A DNA stretch of 64,000 nucleotides, taken from NCBI GenBank assembly GCA_016720835.1, contig JADKJW010000002.1, forward strand, positions 310,001 to 374,000. Direction: 5' to 3'. The DNA is from Ignavibacteria bacterium (GTDB lineage Bacteria; Bacteroidota; Ignavibacteria; SZUA-365). Below are positions 33,256 to 44,100 of this stretch, piece by piece (positions within the stretch are counted from its first letter, which is position 1; each line of letters begins with the position of its first letter). A program made the translations under genes and the position numbers. The notes under the pieces were generated by a model. It searched no databases and was not told the origin of the DNA. It worked only from the letters and a program-made list of their open reading frames with translations.

Positions 33256-35367
33256 ATGAAAACGCTCAATAGCAAAGCATCACCAAGATTGGCGGGGCGC
33301 GTTCTTCACGTCGCAGTACTGTTGCTCTCCATGGCAGGCGCCGCGCAGGCCCAGCTTTCCCTGTCATGGCGCGAACTGCTCTGGAACGACGCCTTCGCGC
33401 GCTTCGACTCCGCGACGTACACGCTGTCGGGCAGCGCGATCTACGACGCGCTCGCGGGCAACATCCGCCTGACGCCCGCGGCGTCGGGACAGGCCGGCCG
33501 CATCTACCTGAAAGCGCCCCGCGCGGCGTCGGCCTTCGACGTGGAGTTCACCGCGCATTTCGGCGTGAGCACGCCGCAGAACAACGGCGGCGCCGACGGC
33601 ATCGTGCTGGCCACCGCCACGGTCATCGACGCCGCGCCCAGTTACGGGGGACTCCTGGACTTCGAGGGCAGCAACGGCTACGGCTACGAATTCGACACGT
33701 ACAGCAACAGCCAGCAGACGGATCCGAACGACCAGCACATCGGCGTCATCCAGAACAGCGCCGGGAATCACCTGCACTACGAGACCATGGCGCCGAACGA
33801 ACTCGAGGACGGCGGCTGGCACCGCATCCGCGTGTCGAACACCGGCGGCTTCGTGAAAATGTACATCGACGGCACGGACCGCTTCACGTACACGATCCCG
33901 AATTATCAGTCCGTCCCTGTGCATTTCGGCTTCACCTCCGCCACGGGCTTCGCGTTCAACGAGCACCGCATCGACAATGTCAGCGTCTCCGTGCCCTCCC
34001 GCCTGCGCGCGGACCTCGGCTCCTTCTCCGCCTGCGACACGGTGCGCCTCGACCGCGTCGTGCGCGTGACGAACAACCACCCCTCGCGGCTGCCGCTGTC
34101 GGTGACCGGCATCGGGATCACGGAACTGGACCGGGTCGGGGAGTTCTCCATCGTCTCGAATCCCGCGCCGCTGTCCATACCCTTCGGCGACAGCATCGCG
34201 GTCACCGTCCGCTTCATCGGCACGGGCGCGGGCACGCATCGCGGACTGCTCTCGATGACCGCCTCCAACGGTGAAACAATAGAGGACACACTCGTCCTGA
34301 TCTTCGCGATGCCGCAGGCCGATGTCGCACCGCCCACGATCACGTTTCCGAGAACGCATGTCGGCGCGAGCGGCGAGCTGCGCGCCATGCTGCGCAACAC
34401 CGGCGTCGTGCCGATGACCATACGCGGAATCACTGCCACGCCGGCGGATTTCAGCGTCACGAAGCCAACCGCCTTCCCCGTCACCCTGCAGCCCGGTGAC
34501 ACGCTCGAAACGATCACGCGTTTCACGCCACGGACGGAGGGCTGGGTCACCGGACAGTTGCGTTTCGACGCGGGCTGCGGTCCCGCGTTCAGCGCCGCTC
34601 TCGCAGGCGAGGGATGGATCAGCACCTTCCGCGTCGAGTTCCTGCGTGAGGCGCTGATGCTGCTCCCCGGCAAGGAGGGACAGCATTTCGTCATGTTCGT
34701 CAACAGCCAGGGCGCGGGGATGGTCAAGGGCATCGACGCCCGCCTGTCCTACGACAGCTCGGTGGCGCGTCTCGTGAGCGTGTCGCTCATCGGGAGCCGC
34801 TGGCAGAGCAGCGCGCAGTTGTCGTCGGACATATCAACGCCGGGTCTCATCCGCGTCTCCATACGCGACAGCGTCGCGCTGCCTTCGGCCGGAGGACTCT
34901 TCACGCTCACGTTCAGAGCCGCGCGCGCGGATACCGGCTGCACCGCGCTGCGCTGGGATTCGCTGCTCGTCAATCCGCAGGGTCCCTTTCCCGACATCCC
35001 CCGCGGCAGGGCCGCGACAGGCGGCATCTGCATCAACCCCTCCTGCCGCGTGCCGGAAGGGATGATCGGGCTGGAACAGATCTTCATGAGCGCGCGGCCC
35101 AATCCCTTCAATCCCTCGACGACGCTCTCCTGGTTCCTTCCCGAGGCAGGACTCGCGCGCATCGATGTGTACGATGCATCGGGCAGAATTGTGGCGACGC
35201 CCTTCAGCGGTCCCGCTGCGAGCGGCACGCACAGCACCCGGCTCGATGCGCCGGATCTTCCATCGGGCGTGTATCACGCGGTACTGTCCGTGAACACGCA
35301 AGGCGAACAGCCTAGAACGCAGGGAGCCGCACGGCAGGCTGTGACGCGGCTTGTGCTGTTGAGGTGA
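33256..35367 (+). CDS. Secreted lectin-like/ASPM-type multidomain protein with sorting domain
   Basis: The ATG at 33256 gives a signal peptide (MKTLNSKASPRLAGRVLHVAVLLLSMAGAAQA in pieces). Domains in order: an L-type lectin-like beta sandwich (about residues 30-250; IVLATATVID, LDFEGSNGYGYEFDTYSN, DGTDRFTYTIP), two choice-of-anchor/HYDIN-like Ig domains (about 260-450), a cohesin-like domain (about 470-600), and a C-terminal PNPFNPSTTLSWFLPEAG ... SGVYHAVLSV sorting module with a long basic tail. 703 residues. The upstream codons 33208-33255 translate the palindrome and are not part of the protein. It is probably displayed on the surface and binds carbohydrate. Confidence 0.86.
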   Translation: MKTLNSKASPRLAGRVLHVAVLLLSMAGAAQAQLSLSWRELLWNDAFARFDSATYTLSGSAIYDALAGNIRLTPAASGQAGRIYLKAPRAASAFDVEFTAHFGVSTPQNNGGADGIVLATATVIDAAPSYGGLLDFEGSNGYGYEFDTYSNSQQTDPNDQHIGVIQNSAGNHLHYETMAPNELEDGGWHRIRVSNTGGFVKMYIDGTDRFTYTIPNYQSVPVHFGFTSATGFAFNEHRIDNVSVSVPSRLRADLGSFSACDTVRLDRVVRVTNNHPSRLPLSVTGIGITELDRVGEFSIVSNPAPLSIPFGDSIAVTVRFIGTGAGTHRGLLSMTASNGETIEDTLVLIFAMPQADVAPPTITFPRTHVGASGELRAMLRNTGVVPMTIRGITATPADFSVTKPTAFPVTLQPGDTLETITRFTPRTEGWVTGQLRFDAGCGPAFSAALAGEGWISTFRVEFLREALMLLPGKEGQHFVMFVNSQGAGMVKGIDARLSYDSSVARLVSVSLIGSRWQSSAQLSSDISTPGLIRVSIRDSVALPSAGGLFTLTFRAARADTGCTALRWDSLLVNPQGPFPDIPRGRAATGGICINPSCRVPEGMIGLEQIFMSARPNPFNPSTTLSWFLPEAGLARIDVYDASGRIVATPFSGPAASGTHSTRLDAPDLPSGVYHAVLSVNTQGEQPRTQGAARQAVTRLVLLR

Positions 35368-35649
35368 GGGTTCCGCGAACAGTCCACTGCCCTTCGAAGC
35401 ACGCAGTGGACTGGCGAACTGTTTTTGAACTCATCGATGACGATCATCCCGTCATGACGGCATACAACGTCACACCAACCGGCGAGGGAGCGAAGGGGTG
35501 GAGACGAGGTATACGAGGGTGTTGGAGTAAGACCACGATGGCGGACAGGATGCGAAGGAGGGAGAGAGCTCAAGAGGGGAGAATTCAAGAGAGAATTCAA
35601 GAGAATTCAAAAAAGAATTCAGAAGAGAATTTAAAAGAGAATTCAAGAG
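35368..35649. other. Intergenic stretch with GAATTC-rich repeat
   Basis: The first 200 bases contain no supported gene. From about 35576, imperfect units of AGAGAATTCA with A-rich spacers repeat six times, every 11-14 bases. They end at the palindrome copy 2 and a C run. Confidence 0.6.
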
Positions 35650-35669
35650 GGCGGACAGGAATGTCCGCC
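35650..35669. repeat. 20-nt palindromic element, copy 2
   Basis: GGCGGACA-GGAA-TGTCCGCC, the reverse complement of 33215-33234, is followed by a run of C residues to 35678. Together the two copies bracket the lectin-like gene. Confidence 0.85.
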
Positions 35670-35686
35670 CCCCCCCCCAAATGATG

Positions 35687-37030
35687 CTATTTTTTAACTT
35701 CGGCCTGGGCGTCTTTGGTCATGTCGCGCTGGCCGAGCTGTATGCCGGCTTTGGTGAGGAATTCGTTGGGGGGGATGCCGCCGGCGAAGACCCAGACGTA
35801 ATCGTTGGGCATCTCGCGGACGGCGCCGCCCACTTCGAGCATGACGGACTTGTCCCGGATTTCGACGGGCTGGGAGTTGAAAACGACTTCGAGGATTTTC
35901 CTGTCGACGCACTCCTGCACGCGGATCGTGTTGCGCTCCTTGATGCGGCTGAAGCCGTCCTTGCGGTAGGAGAGCGTCACCTTGTTGCCCTTCTGATGCG
36001 CGAGGCCCATCGCCGCCTCCACGGCGCTGTCGCCGCCGCCCACCACCAGGATGTGCGCGTTGGTGTAGGCGTCGGCCTCGATGAGGCTGTACATGACTTT
36101 CGGATGCTCTTCTCCGGTGACGTCGAGCTTGCGGGGCGTGCCGCGGCGGCCGAGCGCCAGCACCACGTGCCGGGCGCGGTAGGAGGCCTTGGTGGTCTTG
36201 ACGATGAAGACGCCCTCGTCGTCCTTCGACACGGTCTCGACGCGCTCGTAGGTGTTGACCACGAGGCCGGACTTCTTGAACACGTCGTTCCAGAATTCGA
36301 GCAGCTCTTCCTTCGAGACTTCGAGCTTCTTGAATTTCCCGTACATCGGCAGCTCCACGGGACTCGTCATCACGAGTTTCTGGCGCGGGTACTTCGCGAC
36401 CGTGCCGCCGACCTCGTCCTGTTCCACGGTGACGTAGCGCAGGCCCTTCTCGATGGAGCGCAGCGACGCGCTGATGCCGCCGGGTCCGGCGCCGATGATG
36501 CAGACGTCGGACAGCGCGGGGTCCTTTGACGGTCCGCCGGTATCGGCAATGCGTTTCGCGATGACGTCGATGCAGTCGCGTCCCTGGTTGACGGCGTTCT
36601 TGATCAGGGCGAGTCCGCCGAGTTCTCCGACGATGAAGAGGTTCTCGACATTCGATTCGAATTCGTGGCTGAGCTGGGGCATGTCGGCGGAGATGCTCGG
36701 TTTGGCCATGACGATTTCGATGGCGCCCACGGGACAGGCGTCCGCGCAGAGTCCGTGCCCGATGCACTTGTGGCCGTTGACGATGGCGGCCTTGCCCGCG
36801 ATGACGGCGAGCACGTCTCCTTCGGGGCAGGCGTCCACGCAGGTGCCGCAGCCGATGCACTGTCCGATATCGATGTGCGGGTGCTGGGCCTTGGGTCCCT
36901 CCGAATGCAGCGCGCCGCGTTCCATGGCCTCGCGCGATTTCGCCTCGCGTTTCTTCACGCGTTTCATGTAGGGAATCACCGTCGCGAAAACGAGCACGAC
37001 GAAGACGGCGAAAATGATGAAGCTTTCCAT
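35687..37030 (-). CDS. Membrane-anchored 4Fe-4S / flavin NAD(P) oxidoreductase
   Basis: A 447-residue protein. Residues 1-20 form a membrane anchor (MESFIIFAVFVVLVFATVIP). Next are two bacterial ferredoxin-type 4Fe-4S motifs (CIGCGTCVDACP and CIGHGLCADACP, about 55-100). A thioredoxin-reductase-like flavoprotein follows, with FAD motif CIIGAGPGGISA near 165 and NAD(P) motif ILVVGGGDSAVEAA near 315. There is no CxxC active site in the flavin domain, so it probably transfers electrons between pyridine nucleotide, flavin and the clusters at the membrane. The ATG at 37030 is chosen; the upstream open frame lacks protein character. Location near the multihaem cytochromes makes an electron-feeding role conceivable. 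Confidence 0.9.
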   Translation of the reverse strand: MESFIIFAVFVVLVFATVIPYMKRVKKREAKSREAMERGALHSEGPKAQHPHIDIGQCIGCGTCVDACPEGDVLAVIAGKAAIVNGHKCIGHGLCADACPVGAIEIVMAKPSISADMPQLSHEFESNVENLFIVGELGGLALIKNAVNQGRDCIDVIAKRIADTGGPSKDPALSDVCIIGAGPGGISASLRSIEKGLRYVTVEQDEVGGTVAKYPRQKLVMTSPVELPMYGKFKKLEVSKEELLEFWNDVFKKSGLVVNTYERVETVSKDDEGVFIVKTTKASYRARHVVLALGRRGTPRKLDVTGEEHPKVMYSLIEADAYTNAHILVVGGGDSAVEAAMGLAHQKGNKVTLSYRKDGFSRIKERNTIRVQECVDRKILEVVFNSQPVEIRDKSVMLEVGGAVREMPNDYVWVFAGGIPPNEFLTKAGIQLGQRDMTKDAQAEVKK

Positions 37031-37131
37031 GGCGGTAATCCTGACGGTGTGAATGCATCCCGAAACGACGGGAAGGCGCGGCGTGAGATTCGAAACTAGC
37101 CGATTCGCGCGAGCATGCAAAACAGGGCATG

Positions 37132-37166
37132 AAAAAGCGCCCCCGGTCATCGGGACCGGAGGCGCT
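37132..37166 (-). terminator. Intrinsic terminator of the lipoprotein gene
   Basis: On the minus strand AGCGCC-TCCGGTC pairs with GACCGGG-GGCGCT around a short loop, followed by TTTTTC. It lies 21 bases past the lipoprotein stop at 37188. Confidence 0.85.
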
Positions 37167-37187
37167 ATACACGGACGAAGGGCTCTG

Positions 37188-38138
37188 TTATTCGGCGGGC
37201 TTGTAGGGGATGCCCCAGACCACGCTGGAGAAATTCGTCGTCGCGTTGTCGTAGAGCGATTCGCGTGTGGTGGCGCTGACCATGAAGTGCGCGAACTTCC
37301 GCGCCTTGCCGCTGATGGTCCAGGACTTTTCATAGACGCGGGCATAGCCCGTGCCGTTCGGCGTCGACGAGACGAGGAGGAACGGCTCGTGATGCAGGCC
37401 GAAGGTGCCCGGCTGCTTGTGCAGCGTCACGATGTCCGAATCCGGCTGGGCGCTCTGCACGGTGACGCGCACGGTCACGGCGACGTTGTTCAGCACCGGC
37501 ATGTGGCGCAGCCACCAGCGGTCGATCTGCATCCAGTAGGCGTCGGGATCGGTGACGAGGAAGGTCTGTGACGGCGTCACGACTTCCACGGACGTGATCG
37601 AGAGTACCGGATTGGCGGTGCCGCCATTGAGGATGGAGACCCCGTCGAGACGCCAGTTGAGACGCGGACGGTTCGTATTGGCGATGCGCTCGAAGCGCAC
37701 GCTGCGGTGAATCGTCTCGGTGTACGGCTTCTGCACGATCACCGTATCGACGCCCGAAAGGGCCTGGATGAGGAATTTCCCGGTGAACACGACCTGCACC
37801 TCGGCGATCGCGATCGAGTCGCCCTGCTTCGTTATCGGACGGATGATGCTGCGCGAGACGCTTTCGATTCTCCGGCCGTAGCGGATCGGGGTGATGGGGG
37901 TGAGTCCCTGTTTCTTCAGTCCGGGAATGAGCGCCTTCAGCTGTGCCGACTCGTCCAGCGCGTCCTGATCCGTTGAAAACAGATCCTGAGAATTGGCATC
38001 CTGCCCAGTGGCGATGTAATTGAAGAACTCCTCGTCTGTCAGGTTTGCCTCGGTTGGATTGTCCTTGGAGCAGCCGGCGAACAGCAGAACGGTGGCCGCG
38101 AATGCGCTGAGAAGGATGGTGGCGTGTTTCCGATACAT
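37188..38138 (-). CDS. Putative lipoprotein of unknown function
   Basis: A 316-residue protein with a lipoprotein signal (MYRKHATILLSAFAATVLLFAGC; lipobox LFAGC with Cys23) and then an acidic spacer (SKDNPTEANLTDEEFF). The rest is beta-rich with regular alternation of charged and hydrophobic residues, without a recognised domain. It is expected in the outer membrane facing the periplasm or the surface. It is divergent from the cytochrome operon across a 214-base space and has its own terminator, so it may share a regulatory region with the cytochromes. Function unknown. Confidence 0.82.
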   Translation of the reverse strand: MYRKHATILLSAFAATVLLFAGCSKDNPTEANLTDEEFFNYIATGQDANSQDLFSTDQDALDESAQLKALIPGLKKQGLTPITPIRYGRRIESVSRSIIRPITKQGDSIAIAEVQVVFTGKFLIQALSGVDTVIVQKPYTETIHRSVRFERIANTNRPRLNWRLDGVSILNGGTANPVLSITSVEVVTPSQTFLVTDPDAYWMQIDRWWLRHMPVLNNVAVTVRVTVQSAQPDSDIVTLHKQPGTFGLHHEPFLLVSSTPNGTGYARVYEKSWTISGKARKFAHFMVSATTRESLYDNATTNFSSVVWGIPYKPAE

Positions 38139-38352
38139 GGTTGTACTCCTTGCTGATTCACTGTCGAATTGATGCCGCTTTGAGTGCGAAAAGACGGAAA
38201 TGGTTTAATCCGGCGAAAACGCTAATTCGGACACGACGATGTAATAATTGCAAGGCCGCTGCTTTCCGCGTTGCATTTCTCTGATATTCTGCTAAATTTC
38301 GCCATTATCATCTGAATTTCCCAACAGAGCCACGAGTGCAGATCGAGAGCGA

Positions 38353-39360
38353 ATGACCAGTTCCGTACACCGTATCTACATCTTCACGCTGTTCTTCATC
38401 GGACTTGGAAGCGCTGCCATCATCGGTTTTCAGGGCTTTCCCTACTTCACCGCGAATCAGGAGAAGACCGACAACAGGAAGGCCGACCTCGATGCCGTGT
38501 CGCAGACATCGATGTGCAGCTCGAAATGATGCGGCAGGGACTCGGCGACGGCAGCAAGACCGAGGCGCAGCTGCTGCAGGAAAAGGGCGTTCTGCATGAA
38601 AAGGCCATGCGACTGGGTGATTGGGAACCGAAGGGATTGTACGGACACGGCCTGGGCATCGTCGGCTCCGCGATGATGATCACCGGCGTGACGATCTACT
38701 CCACCAGGAAGCGCTATCGCCAAGCTCCGTTTCGCGGGGAAGATCAAACACTGGCTCGAGTTTCACATCTTCCTCTGCCTGCTCGGTCCGACGCTCGTTC
38801 TCTATCATACCACATTCAAATTCGGCGGCATCGTGGCCGTCAGCGCCTGGAGCATGATCTTCGTCGCGCTGAGCGGCATTCTCGGCCGATACGTGTACAC
38901 GCAGATCCCACGCACGCTCGAAGGGAAAGAGCTGTCGATGGGCGACCTGGAAGCGCAGAACAACGCCATGCGCGACGAGCTTCAGAAGGCGCACAATCTC
39001 GATGCGGATTCGATGAAGCGCATCGATACCATCAGCCACACGCAGGATGCGGGCGAGAAGGCCTCGATCCTGAAGTCGCTCGTGGCGCTGATGCGCGACG
39101 ATCTGACGCGCCGCTCGCGCATTCACCGGGTACGCACGCACCTGCGGTCGAAGGGCATTCCGGCGGCCGAACTGGACGACATCATGGGCATCGCCCGGAA
39201 GAAATCGCTGCTGCTGCGGCGCATCGCCTTCCTCGACACCGCGCAGTCCGTGTTCCACTACTGGCACGTCGTCCATCTGCCCTTTTCCATCATCATGTTC
39301 ATCATCCTGGCGATACACGTGGGGATCACGGTTTCGCTGGGATACGTCTGGATTTTCTAA
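38353..39360 (+). CDS. Cytochrome b-like membrane protein (two compensating frame breaks)
   Basis: The ATG at 38353 starts MTSSVHRIYIFTLFFIGLG, a first membrane helix. Near 38495-38510 the frame must shift to continue with DVQLEMMRQGLGDGSKTEAQLL and a second helix (LGIVGSAMMITGVTIYS). Near 38720-38730 it shifts back to KLRFAGKIKHWLEFHIFLCL. The C-terminal half has three or four helices with paired histidines (HWLEFH, LVLYHTT, FHYWHVVHL, ILAIHVG), typical of b-haem ligands. About 335 residues if repaired. The position ahead of three multihaem cytochromes suggests it passes quinone-pool electrons to them. The two shifts cancel, which points to local consensus errors. Confidence 0.75.
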
Positions 39361-39417
39361 CAACGCCGAAAGGACGTTTGCGGCGCCGATTTCTGTACCC
39401 ACATTAACGGATACATA

Positions 39418-41070
39418 ATGTCCGTAAAACGCACATTGCTGATGCTCCTGTTCGTCCCGTTCGCGTGGGCGCAGGGGCAGCTCGTCTCTCCGGGCAAACT
39501 GTCGAACGCGCACGAATCGCTCGAGGGCATGGGCAGCTGCACGAAGTGTCACAACTTCGGGGACAAGACGTTCCGCCAGAACTGCCTCTCCTGTCACGGC
39601 GAAATCAAATCGCGCATCGACAGGAACCTCGGGTATCACTCCTTCACGCGGAAGCTCGAATGTTCCTCCTGTCACAAGGAGCATCACGGCCGCGACTTCA
39701 AGCTCATCCGCTGGGACCCGGCGAAGTTCGATCACAAGCAGGCGGGGTTCGTTCTCGAAGGCAAGCACGCCGGAAAAGAGTGCCGGCAATGCCATCAACC
39801 GAAGAACATCATTCAGAAGGAAATCCTGAAGAAGAGCGACGCCGCGAAAAAGCGCACCTTCCTCGGCCTCGAACCCGAATGCGGAACCTGCCACGAGGAC
39901 GAGCATCGCGGACAGCTCGGCAAGGATTGCGCGCGCTGTCACAACGCCGAGGACTGGAAGAAGAACACCTTCTCGCACGCGAAGGCGCGCTTCCCGCTCG
40001 CGGGCAAGCACGCCGACGTCGGTTGCAGAAAGTGCCATTCCGAGGAAAAGGACGGCAAGGTGATCAACGGCGACGGCGCCTTCCTGAAATTCCGCGTCGC
40101 GGCCTTCGGGCAGTGTTCCGACTGCCATGAGGACAAGCACAAGGGCGCGTTCGGCAAGGACTGCGCGGACTGCCACACGCCGGCGGACTGGAAGGCCGTG
40201 AAGATCTCGCGCGCGAATTTCGACCACAGCAAGACGAAGTACCCGCTGACGGGCAAGCACGGCGCCCTGCAGTGCAGCGCCTGTCACGGCACAGGCGATT
40301 TCAAGAAATTCGCGGGCAAGGATCTCGCTTCCTGCCTCACCTGTCACAAGGATTTTCACCAGGGGCAGTTCGCGAAACACAGCGACCGCGGCGATTGCAG
40401 GCGCTGCCACACCGTGGACGGTTTCAAACCCTCGCACTACGAAGCATCCGAGCATGTCGATGCGCGCTTCCAGCTGAGCGGCGCGCACGGCGCCACCGCC
40501 TGCGACCGCTGCCACATCGAGACGACCATCAACGGAAAAAAGACCCAGTGTTTCTCGTGGGAGAGTTTCGCGTGCACCACCTGTCACGCGGACTTCCACG
40601 CCGGGCAGTTCGACGCGAAGATGAAGGAGCGCGGCTGTCTCACCTGCCACACCGACAAGAGCTGGCACTCCATGGAGTTCGATCATGCCGGCACCAGCTT
40701 CCCCCTGCGCGGCAAGCACCTGACCACGGCCTGCGACCGCTGTCACACGCAGGGGACGGTCAACGGGAAACAGACCACCATCTACAAGATCGCCGATACG
40801 CGCTGCGCGGCCTGCCATGCGGACGAGCATCAGGGGCAGTTCAAGGACGCGGCCGGAGTCACCGCGTGCGAGCGGTGTCACACGTCCGGGGCGTGGAAAC
40901 CCGCGATCTTCGATCACGTGACGATGTCGCGTTTCCCGCTCACGGGGAAGCACGCAACGGTCGCGTGCGCGTCCTGTCACAAGCGAGAGACGATCGACGC
41001 CGGGAAACCGGCCACCATGCGGTACAAGCCCCTTGCTCCCGCCTGCGCGGGATGTCACGCGGGCAAATAA
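39418..41070 (+). CDS. Periplasmic multihaem cytochrome c, 20 CXXCH motifs
   Basis: A 550-residue protein with a signal peptide (MSVKRTLLMLLFVPFAWAQG). It carries 20 CXXCH c-haem sites from CTKCH near residue 41 to CAGCH at the end, spaced 15-45 residues apart. Between sites, repeated phrases of the type FDH-x-FPLxGKH occur, whose extra histidines probably serve as second axial ligands. There are no membrane segments beyond the signal, so it should be soluble in the periplasm or part of an outer-membrane assembly. First of three consecutive cytochromes, 57 bases behind the cytochrome b-like gene and 33 bases before the giant one, so probably one operon. Confidence 0.95.
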   Translation: MSVKRTLLMLLFVPFAWAQGQLVSPGKLSNAHESLEGMGSCTKCHNFGDKTFRQNCLSCHGEIKSRIDRNLGYHSFTRKLECSSCHKEHHGRDFKLIRWDPAKFDHKQAGFVLEGKHAGKECRQCHQPKNIIQKEILKKSDAAKKRTFLGLEPECGTCHEDEHRGQLGKDCARCHNAEDWKKNTFSHAKARFPLAGKHADVGCRKCHSEEKDGKVINGDGAFLKFRVAAFGQCSDCHEDKHKGAFGKDCADCHTPADWKAVKISRANFDHSKTKYPLTGKHGALQCSACHGTGDFKKFAGKDLASCLTCHKDFHQGQFAKHSDRGDCRRCHTVDGFKPSHYEASEHVDARFQLSGAHGATACDRCHIETTINGKKTQCFSWESFACTTCHADFHAGQFDAKMKERGCLTCHTDKSWHSMEFDHAGTSFPLRGKHLTTACDRCHTQGTVNGKQTTIYKIADTRCAACHADEHQGQFKDAAGVTACERCHTSGAWKPAIFDHVTMSRFPLTGKHATVACASCHKRETIDAGKPATMRYKPLAPACAGCHAGK

Positions 41071-41103
41071 CACGACACCATCCGAACATCCGGAGGCGAA
41101 TAC

Positions 41104-44100
41104 ATGATGACGTCAGACAGACACACCCCCGTTCCGTTGCGGCGCATCCGGCGCGCGACGATCCCGGTCGCGCTCGTCGCCTTCGTCATGCTGCTGTCTT
41201 CCGCGGCTGCGCTCCGCGCGCAGAACAGTCCCGGAAAAGCCGCCGGTTCGGCGCATCGTACCTTCGACATCGAGTGCGCGACCTGCCACACGACGGACGG
41301 ATGGAAAAGCCTGAAAAAGGCGATCGTCTTCGACCACAAGCTCACCGGCTATCTGCTGACGGGCGAGCATGCGAACGTGAAGTGCGAGAGCTGTCACGCG
41401 ACGATTCCCATCAAGGACCTGAAGCCCGCCTGCGCCGTGTGTCACGCCGACCAGCACAAGGGGCAGTTCGGCGACCAGTGCCAGAGCTGCCACACGCCCG
41501 CAGGATGGCGCGCCCCGAACGCGGAGATCGCCAAGCACATGCTGACGCGCTTCCCGCTGCTCGGCGCGCACCGCCACGTGGAGTGCAGGCAATGCCACTC
41601 GAATCAGTCGGAGAAGGAATACGTCAACACCCCGATCGACTGCTACGCCTGCCATCGCGAAGCGTACGAGGCCACGGGAGAACCGGACCACGCGCTCGGA
41701 AATTTCGACCACAACTGCACCCGCTGTCACGACATCAGCGCCGAGCAATGGACGGGGAGCTTCGTGCACCCCTTCTTCCCCGCGAAGGACGCGCCCGCGC
41801 ACATCGGTCTCGAGTGCCGCCAGTGCCACAAGACGGGATACGCCGGCACACCGACGGACTGTTACGGCTGCCACAAGGACGCCTTCGCCGCCACGACCGC
41901 GCCGAACCACCTCGCGGGAAACTTCGACCACGACTGTACCGTGTGCCATGAACCCGTGCACTGGAAGCCGGCGAAATTCGATCACGCCCGCACGCAGTTC
42001 CCGCTCACGGGCGCGCACGCCACCACCGCCTGCAACGCCTGTCACACCAAGGGATACACCGCCCTGCCGAAGGAGTGCTGGGCCTGCCACCAGAGCGACT
42101 ACCAGGGAACGACATTCCCCAACCACGCGCAGGGACAGCTCGATCACGCCTGCGAGACCTGCCACAACACCACGGCGTGGAAGCCGGCGAAATTCAACCA
42201 CGAGAACACGAATTTCCGCCTCACCGGCGCGCATCAGCGCACCGAGTGCCAGAAGTGCCATGTCGGCGGAAAGTTCAAGGGGCTCCCGATCGACTGCCAG
42301 GGCTGCCACACGCAGACGTATCAACAGACCGCCCGGCCGAACCATCAGCTCGTCGGCTTCTCGCTGCTCTGCCAGGACTGCCACAACACCAACGCCTGGC
42401 AACCGGCGGACCGCATGCCCGCGACCATCAACCACGACCTGACGCGCTTCCCGCTGCAGGGCAAGCATCAGACCACGCCGTGCGAACGCTGCCATGTCAA
42501 TCTCGTCTTCCGCGGCACGCCGCAGGAATGCTACGCCTGCCACGAGAAGGATTTCACGGCGACGAAAAATCCGGATCACCTCGCCGGGATGTTCAATCAC
42601 GACTGCAAGACCTGCCACACACTCAACGGCTGGAAACCCGCGACCTTCGACCACAACGCGACCGCCTTCCCGCTTCAGGGCAAACACACCACGGTGCTCT
42701 GCGAGAAGTGCCACGTCAACGGCAACTACACGCTGAAGTACGTGGACTGCTGGCAGTGCCACCAAAACGACTTCACCCTGTCGAAGCAGCCCGACCACGT
42801 CCTCGGGCAGCTGCCTCACGAATGCATCACCTGCCATACGGTGAACGGTTGGAAGCCCTCCACCTTCGACCACAACACGACGCGCTTTCGCATCGAGGGC
42901 GCGCACCGCGCGGTGGACTGCGCGAAGTGCCACGTCAACGGGCAGTACAAGAATCTCGCCATGGACTGCTGGAGCTGCCATCAGAAGGACTACACGGCCG
43001 TGACGCAACCGAGCCACGTCACCGGGCAGTTCAATCACGACTGCACGACCTGCCATTCGCTCACCGCATGGAAGCCGGCCACTTTCGATCACAACGCGAC
43101 GCGCTTCCGGCTCGAAGGCGGACACCGCACCGTGGAATGCGCGAAGTGCCACGTGAACGGGCAGTACACGAATCTCTCCATGGACTGCTGGAGCTGCCAT
43201 CAGAAGGACTTCAACGCCGTCGCGCAGCCGAGCCATGTCAACGGGCAGTTCAATCACGACTGCACGACGTGCCACACGGTGAACGCGTGGAAGCCGTCCA
43301 CCTTCGATCACGCGGCCACGCGCTTCCCGCTGCAGGGCGCGCACAAGCGCAGCGACTGCCAGAGCTGCCACATCGGCGGCAAGTACACGAACATGCCGGT
43401 CGACTGCTGGAGCTGCCATCAGACGAAATATGAAGGCGTGGTGACGCCGAACCACGTCAACGGGCAGTTCAACCGCGACTGCACGATCTGTCACGGCCTC
43501 GAGGCGTGGAAGCCGACGATGCTCGATCACAGCAAGACGAACTTCCCGCTGACCGGAAAGCATCTGACCGCGCCCTGCGAGCAGTGCCACAAGAACGGCC
43601 AGTACGGCGTCTCCCTGCCGACGGACTGCTGGAGCTGCCATCAGACCAACTATCAACAGAGCACGCAGCCGGCGCACGTCACCGCGCAGTTCCCGCACGA
43701 TTGCGCGCAGTGCCACACGACGAACGCCTGGAAACCCTCGACGTTCGATCACGCGACGACGAAATTCCCGCTCGACGGCGCGCACCGCGCGGCGCCCTGC
43801 CAGGACTGCCACATCGCGGGCAACTACTCCCTGCAGTACACCGATTGCTGGCAGTGCCATCAGAAGGACTTCAACGGCACGCAGCAGCCGAACCACGCGG
43901 CCGGTCAGTTCTCGCACGACTGCACCACCTGCCACTCGGTGATCAGCTGGAAGCCCGCGGTGTTCAATCACGCGACCACGAAGTTCCCGCTCGAAGGCAA
44001 GCACCAGACCGTGCCCTGCGAGCGCTGCCACACGGGCGGCAACTACAACCTCCAGTACACGGATTGCTGGCAGTGCCATCAGACGGACTTCAACGCCGTG

